From NCBI GenBank assembly GCA_000697475.1, contig JNEU01000599.1:1-64000 (forward strand): DNA of 64,000 nt, given 5' to 3'. Source of the DNA: Lichtheimia corymbifera B2541. Its lineage: Eukaryota; Mucoromycota; Mucoromycetes; Mucorales; Lichtheimiaceae. This document shows, piece by piece, positions 59,771-64,000 of the stretch. The position numbers were made by a program, and so were the translations under genes. The notes below the pieces were generated by a model, which saw only the letters and a program-made list of their open reading frames with translations, had not been told where the DNA came from and did not search any database. The stretch's first letter is position 1, and every line of letters starts with the position of its first letter.

Positions 59771-60534
59771 TTGACCCCTTTAATATTAAGTGATTATGTC
59801 TAAGAAAGAGTGGGGCTGTGATGTGATATGACATGAGTACAGACGTATGCGTATGACGACTTCCAGCATCATGCACTACATTTTGTATGTGTGACCTTAT
59901 ATGGGTACGGTCTCTGGAGACAAGCGATGCCATCGCCCCTGCCATTCCTTCATACGAATACTCTCGGATGCACTTATTATTTTGGCTTGTTAACCATACC
60001 ATGGTTCCATACGGTCTATCACACCCGAACCTTACTATAGGAGCAGGAACCATTATGCAATCTCCACCAATAAGATCGAACTCCAGGCCCCGCCCTCTCT
60101 GCATTGTAATTGTACAAACGCGTCCTTTCTGCATCTTTGGCTCTAATACGAGTGAGGCAGTTGTCCATGAACAAAGAGCACTTCCCATATAGCATCATGC
60201 TTATAGCATATGAAAAACATAAAGACATTCATATCTTCAAACTTTTCAATGGAGCGTGGAGTCTTCAATAGAATGGATCCTGCCCCTGCCTACCGATGTT
60301 AGTAAGGTCCGCTTATGATATGGTTAACCAACCAAAAAAAGATCAGTACATTCCGAGAGTAAAAGAGAAGTAATTCTTCTGCTTATCTCTAGGTTTCGTA
60401 CTCATAGATGTTATACATACAAAATAGCGAATGCTGGAAGTTGCCACTGAATAAGTATATGCATGTACTCGAGCCACAATGTATCGGAGCTCACTCTTAA
60501 ATGTAATGATTTAAGCTTACAATGGACCAAGTTT
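59771..60534. other. Loop between the inverted repeat arms
   Basis: About 760 bp. The part 60130-60290 is a diverged copy of the dispersed repeat abundant at 62.7-64.0 kb (CCATGAACAAAGAGCACTT, CATATAGCATCATGCTT). Overlapping frames on both strands (59694-60192) show no domain. As the segment between two divergently pointing ORFs it could be their shared promoter. Confidence 0.45.
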
Positions 60535-61725
60535 CTGTAACAAGCACTATTGTTGGGTGCCATTCACTATGGGTTTATTATCTTTGCAAATACAAGCGCC
60601 TATTTAAACCTGCGTATAATCCTAAGAACAACCACTACCTATCGTGTATCAGCATATAAATAAGGAAGCTTTATTCAACGAATGTAATATGACAAAAGGA
60701 ATAAAAGCGTCTCGATACAATGATGTAGATGGTCCAATCTCGCTCAAAATTCTACCATCCCGTTCATTCCAGAACCCAACCAGTGGACCATATAGAATCA
60801 GCGGGTATCGTTGTGCCATTGTATTCTTGGTTGCTGCTGTCATAAGCGTTTTCATCTTCACCCATGATCGCAAACTAGTTGCTGTGCGTCCCTTGACCCA
60901 ACATTCCAATATCATCCATGCCGGCAAATCGCCTTTCGTCAAAGATAAAAGCCCACTAGACAACCCCATCCAATCCATCATTGTCCTCAGCGGTATCCAC
61001 GTGGTACGATCCATTGTTCCTGCTGACACTGCGCCAAGTAACCAAAGCAGCATTCCAGGATTCCTCAATACTGCACTTGATTCCATCCACCCATCAAATC
61101 CAATATGTCGGTTAAAGATAGCCATGTGATTGCTGCTGATATCTCCCTTTTCCATCCAGCTGTTGGTCTATCGCATTCTTGGTTTTCCATCGTAGCTCAA
61201 CCAGGTGAAGATTGCTTATATTGCAGTGAGTTCGATAGCTGATATGGGAACCCATTCACTGGAATTTGTATGTATCAAAGCAAGTTGCTGCAAGTAACTT
61301 GAGACAATGAAGTAAAGGCCTGGTAATAGCAACTGCTGCTACGTTTGGTATCGGCAGAGGAGTGTACAAGAGTGCGTGTGTAGTAGTAGAGTGACAAGGC
61401 TGTGAATGCTGTTTGAGACAATGGAGTAAAGACCTTGCTAATAGCAACTGCTAGAATGAGGCTGTTACCATTGGTTGTGGCAAAAGAGCGTACAAGGGAA
61501 CGTGCAGTGTCAAGGAATGCGGGTGTTGCTGTCGTGTGGGGAGTACACGCCATGGAACTTGCCATTCAGTCAAAGACAGTCGGATCAAGACAGTTGTAAG
61601 ATTGACATGATGGGTTGAAGCAGGAGAGTCATTCGCAGATGGTAGTTGTACTTGAATGCATCAACAGTTGAGAATGGAAAGAAGAGGGAAATAAAGTGGG
61701 AGTGGAAGAGGTGGAAATTAAATCT
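60535..61725 (-). repeat. Right arm of the ~1.1-kb inverted repeat
   Basis: Reverse-complement partner of 58620-59770. The outer end, near 61700, pairs with CTCCACTCCCAT...CCATTCTC of the left arm. Confidence 0.8.
60688..61240 (+). CDS. Unrecognised single-pass membrane protein (right copy), possibly frameshifted
   Basis: From the ATG at 60688 a frame runs to 61129: a short cytosolic-like N-terminus (MTKGIKASRYNDVDGPISLK), a hydrophobic signal-anchor (CAIVFLVAAVISVFIF), then a polar part with NIIHAGKSPFVKDKSPLD and IQSIIVLSGIHVV. Protein-like sequence conserved with the left arm continues in another frame (FHPAVGLSHSWFSIVAQPG, DCLYCSEFDS, stop near 61240), so either an intron or a frameshift lies around 61070-61110. 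Conservation of reading frame between the arms is the main evidence that this once coded. No family is recognised. Topology predicts a type II membrane or secreted protein. Confidence 0.45.
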
Positions 61726-61739
61726 GTCAGCCAGTCAGA

Positions 61740-62700
61740 CATATCTATACACACCGATATCAATGCATGATACATATTGGGATTGCCTGTCTCGAACCTC
61801 AAACTTTCACACATTGTGCTCTAGGGCATGCTGATCAACTTTGTCTTAATAACGAACCCACACTTCATTTGAAAATTTCGAAAGGGAGAGCATAATGTGG
61901 GGCTTACTATAGTGGACGGAAATTGGGAAAGCGCCGGATTTATGAAAAAGCCAATTACTATGTAGTTTCTTGGGATCCCCCATCTCGCACTTGAAACTTT
62001 GTCAGAAGGTTCTCTGCGTCATGCTGATCAACTTCATTCATTAAAAACCGTATGCTTCATTATGATGTTTCCATGAATCGGGCGGTCCAAATATAGGATA
62101 GACGGAGCGCAAGTAGGGTACATAGTGCACACCCCCGCAGTTGTCCATCTCCATTGTGTAACTTATTCAGGGCGCTGGGCGTCAACATGCTGATCATCTC
62201 CATTCATATTAAAGTCGCAGGCTTCATTGTGAGAATTAAAATGGGAGCGTCGGATGATGAACAGATGGGTATATATGGAGTGTGGACGCTCCATAACCTT
62301 GAGATTGCCTCTTTCGAACCTGAAACTTTCACACAAGATGCTCATTGACACGCTGATCAACTTTGCCTTAATAAAGAACTCATGCTTCATTTGAAAATCT
62401 TGAATGGGAGGATGTAATGTGGGGTTTACTATGATGGACAGAAATTCCGTACCCCGCCGGAATTCATGAAATACCATTTAGTATACATAATCTTGGGATT
62501 CCCCATTAGGGATCTGAAAGTTGGTAAGAAGGTTCTCTGAGTCATGCTGATCACCTCCATTCATATAAAATCCGCATGCATCATTTTGAGAACTTTGAAT
62601 GCGAACGGCCCAAATATACGAAAGACGATGGATGGGCGGGAACGTCCCCGACATTGCCCATCTCCAGTCGGGAAGCATCCACACATGGTGCTGTCGACCA
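61740..62700 (+). repeat. Diverged satellite-like tandem array with ~522-bp higher-order period
   Basis: A block beginning CATGCTGATCAACTT and continuing TTCATT...GAAAAT-GGGAG recurs near 61828, 62021, 62188, 62350 and 62543, spaced about 193, 167, 162 and 193 bp. Two larger stretches line up at a shift of about 522 bp (61781 with 62303, and 61968 with 62491), so three basic units form one higher-order unit. Copies are diverged, and the frames in them are not genes. Confidence 0.75.
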
Positions 62701-64000
62701 TGACGAGCAACCTTGTTCGATTGAAGAGCCCATGTTTCATTGTAAAGTTTAGATATACAGGCAGCTTTATATTTTACTATGCTGTAAGCGTGATGCTATA
62801 TGACAAGTGGTCTTTGTTCATTGTAAAGTAGCTTGACACTAATAGAGCGGAACATGCGCAGGGTCGTGCTTGTGCAACACAGCTCATTTGCATGATACTT
62901 CATAATGAACAACCACCACTTGTCATATAGCATCTCGCTTTTCATATGTAAAAACGTAAATCTGCCTGCATCTAGAATTGGCAGGCTTGATTGGGAAAAC
63001 ATGATTGACAAGGTGCGCTCCACCCAGCCGAGCAATGTTGTTCTATGAACGAGCCCATGTTTCTTTGTAAAGTTTAGAGATAAATGCACTTTTACGTTTT
63101 TACATATGCTGAAAGCATGATGCTTTATGACAAGTGGTGTTTGTTCATTGCCAAGTAGCTTGACACTAATAGAGAGGAAGATGTGCAGGTCGTGCTTGTG
63201 CAGCACAACTCATTTGCATGATACTTCACAATGAACAAACATCACTTGTCATATAGGATCATGGTTTTCAGCATATGTAAGAAGATAAATGTGCATTTAT
63301 CTCTAAACTTTACAATAAAACATGGGCTCTTTCATAGAACAATATTGCTCGTCGTGGTGGAGCGCACCTTGTCAATCATGTTTTCCCAATCAAGCCTGCC
63401 AATTCTAGATGCAGGTAGATTTACGTTTTTACATATGCTGAAAGCGTGATGCTATATGTAAGTGGTGTTTGTTCATTGTGAAGTATCATGCAAATGAGCT
63501 ATGTTACACGTGCACGCCCCTCTGCATCTTCGGCTCTATCAGGGTCGAGCTACCTGACCATGAACAAACACCACTTGTCATATAGCATCATGCTTTTCGG
63601 CATATGTAAAACGAGAAAGTGCATTTATCTCAAAACTTTACAATGAAACATGGGCTCTTTTATAGAACAATATTGCTCGTCATGGTGGAGCGCACCTTGT
63701 CAATCATGTTTCAAGATCAAACATGCCAATCCTAGATACATACACTTTTGCGTTTTTACATATGCTAAAACCATGATGCTATATGACAAGTGACATTTGT
63801 TCATTGTGAAGTATCATGCAAATAGGCTGTGTTACATATGCACGCCCCTGCGCATCTTCCGCTCTATCAGGGTCTACCATCTTGACAATGAACAAAGACC
63901 ACTTGTCTTATAGTATTATGGTCACAGCATATGTAAACATAAAGATGTCCGTAACTCAAAATTCTACAATGAAACGTGGGGTCTTCATTCGAACAAAGTT
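62701..64000. repeat. Cluster of inverted and direct copies of the same repeat family
   Basis: Segments with GCCCATGTTTCATTGTAAAG, or its complement, occur near 62730, 63060, 63310, 63640 and 63970 in both orientations. They are coupled to CACTTGTCATATAGCATCATG and GGAGCGCACCTTGTCAATCA blocks. The first resembles the unit of the array to the left, so the two regions are probably one family. The array continues past the window edge. Confidence 0.8.
62893..63500. repeat. Large imperfect palindrome in the repeat cluster
   Basis: The left arm, about 62893-63155, is the reverse complement of about 63222-63500. For example GATTGGGAAAACATGATTGA near 62990 pairs with TCAATCATGTTTTCCCAATC near 63373. 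The spacer is under 100 bp. Arm identity is visibly higher than between other copies. Confidence 0.75.

Noticed and set aside
59694..60192. Overlapping 164-codon minus and 101-codon plus frames in the loop
   Set aside because: Partly built from the dispersed repeat and inner arm; no conserved motif.
62796..63449. Frames in the terminal repeat cluster (SISVKLL, LSLNFT repeats)
   Set aside because: They recur in both orientations as by-products of the DNA repeat and carry no domain.

Overview
This window is nuclear DNA of a filamentous fungus, most likely an early-diverging one of the Mucorales type. The evidence is many short GT-AG introns (about 45-160 nt) with clear CTAAC/CTGAC-like branch sites, A+T-rich intergenic DNA, TATAAA boxes about 100 bp upstream of several ATGs, proteins rich in Ser/Gln/Asn tracts, and a mitochondrial Twinkle-type helicase, which the well-studied Dikarya are not known to have. 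About eighteen genes could be modelled exon by exon with phases that close; two of these, the RAD52-like and the 140-aa genes, are tentative.

Layout. 0-4 kb: the 3' end of a Ty3/Gypsy-like LTR retrotransposon at the left edge, then decayed coding remnants, including one with two in-frame TGA codons. 4.5-9.1 kb: an ABC1/UbiB atypical kinase (minus), a small protein with weak RAD52-like resemblance (plus), and an N6-methyl-AMP/adenosine deaminase-like enzyme (minus); a diverged inverted repeat brackets the kinase gene. 10.2-10.7 kb: a CACTA/Tnp2-type transposase fragment. 11.6-15.5 kb: a membrane-anchored GH9 endoglucanase and a Zn2Cys6 transcription factor, converging. 15.5-20.6 kb: a gene-poor stretch with a Ser-rich WWE-like protein and an unrecognised 140-aa protein. 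20.7-41.3 kb is the gene-dense core: DH-PH RhoGEF, Enhancer-of-polycomb EPL1, a HEI10/CCNB1IP1-like meiotic RING E3, Twinkle, Mo25/Hym1, a GYF-domain protein, a large unrecognised C-terminally membrane-anchored protein and a complex I ESSS-like subunit. 43.8-51.4 kb: a GAR-domain (Kar9-like) microtubule linker and pyruvate carboxylase. 51.6-58.2 kb: three tandem MATE transporters on the minus strand. 58.6-64 kb: repeat-dominated DNA, made of a ~1.1-kb-arm inverted repeat carrying a divergent pair of unrecognised membrane-protein ORFs, then an array of diverged ~165-195-bp repeats with a ~522-bp higher-order period and a large palindrome.

The genes are mostly independent housekeeping loci. The RhoGEF, Mo25, the GYF protein and the GAR linker could all serve polarity or cytoskeletal control, but nothing in the sequence shows co-regulation. 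The MATE cluster is the clearest functional group and arose by tandem duplication: intron positions and phases are conserved apart from one intron lost in the leftmost copy. I saw no tRNA, rRNA or CRISPR array. Exon boundaries were read by eye from splice consensus, frame closure and protein-family expectation; none has transcript support.
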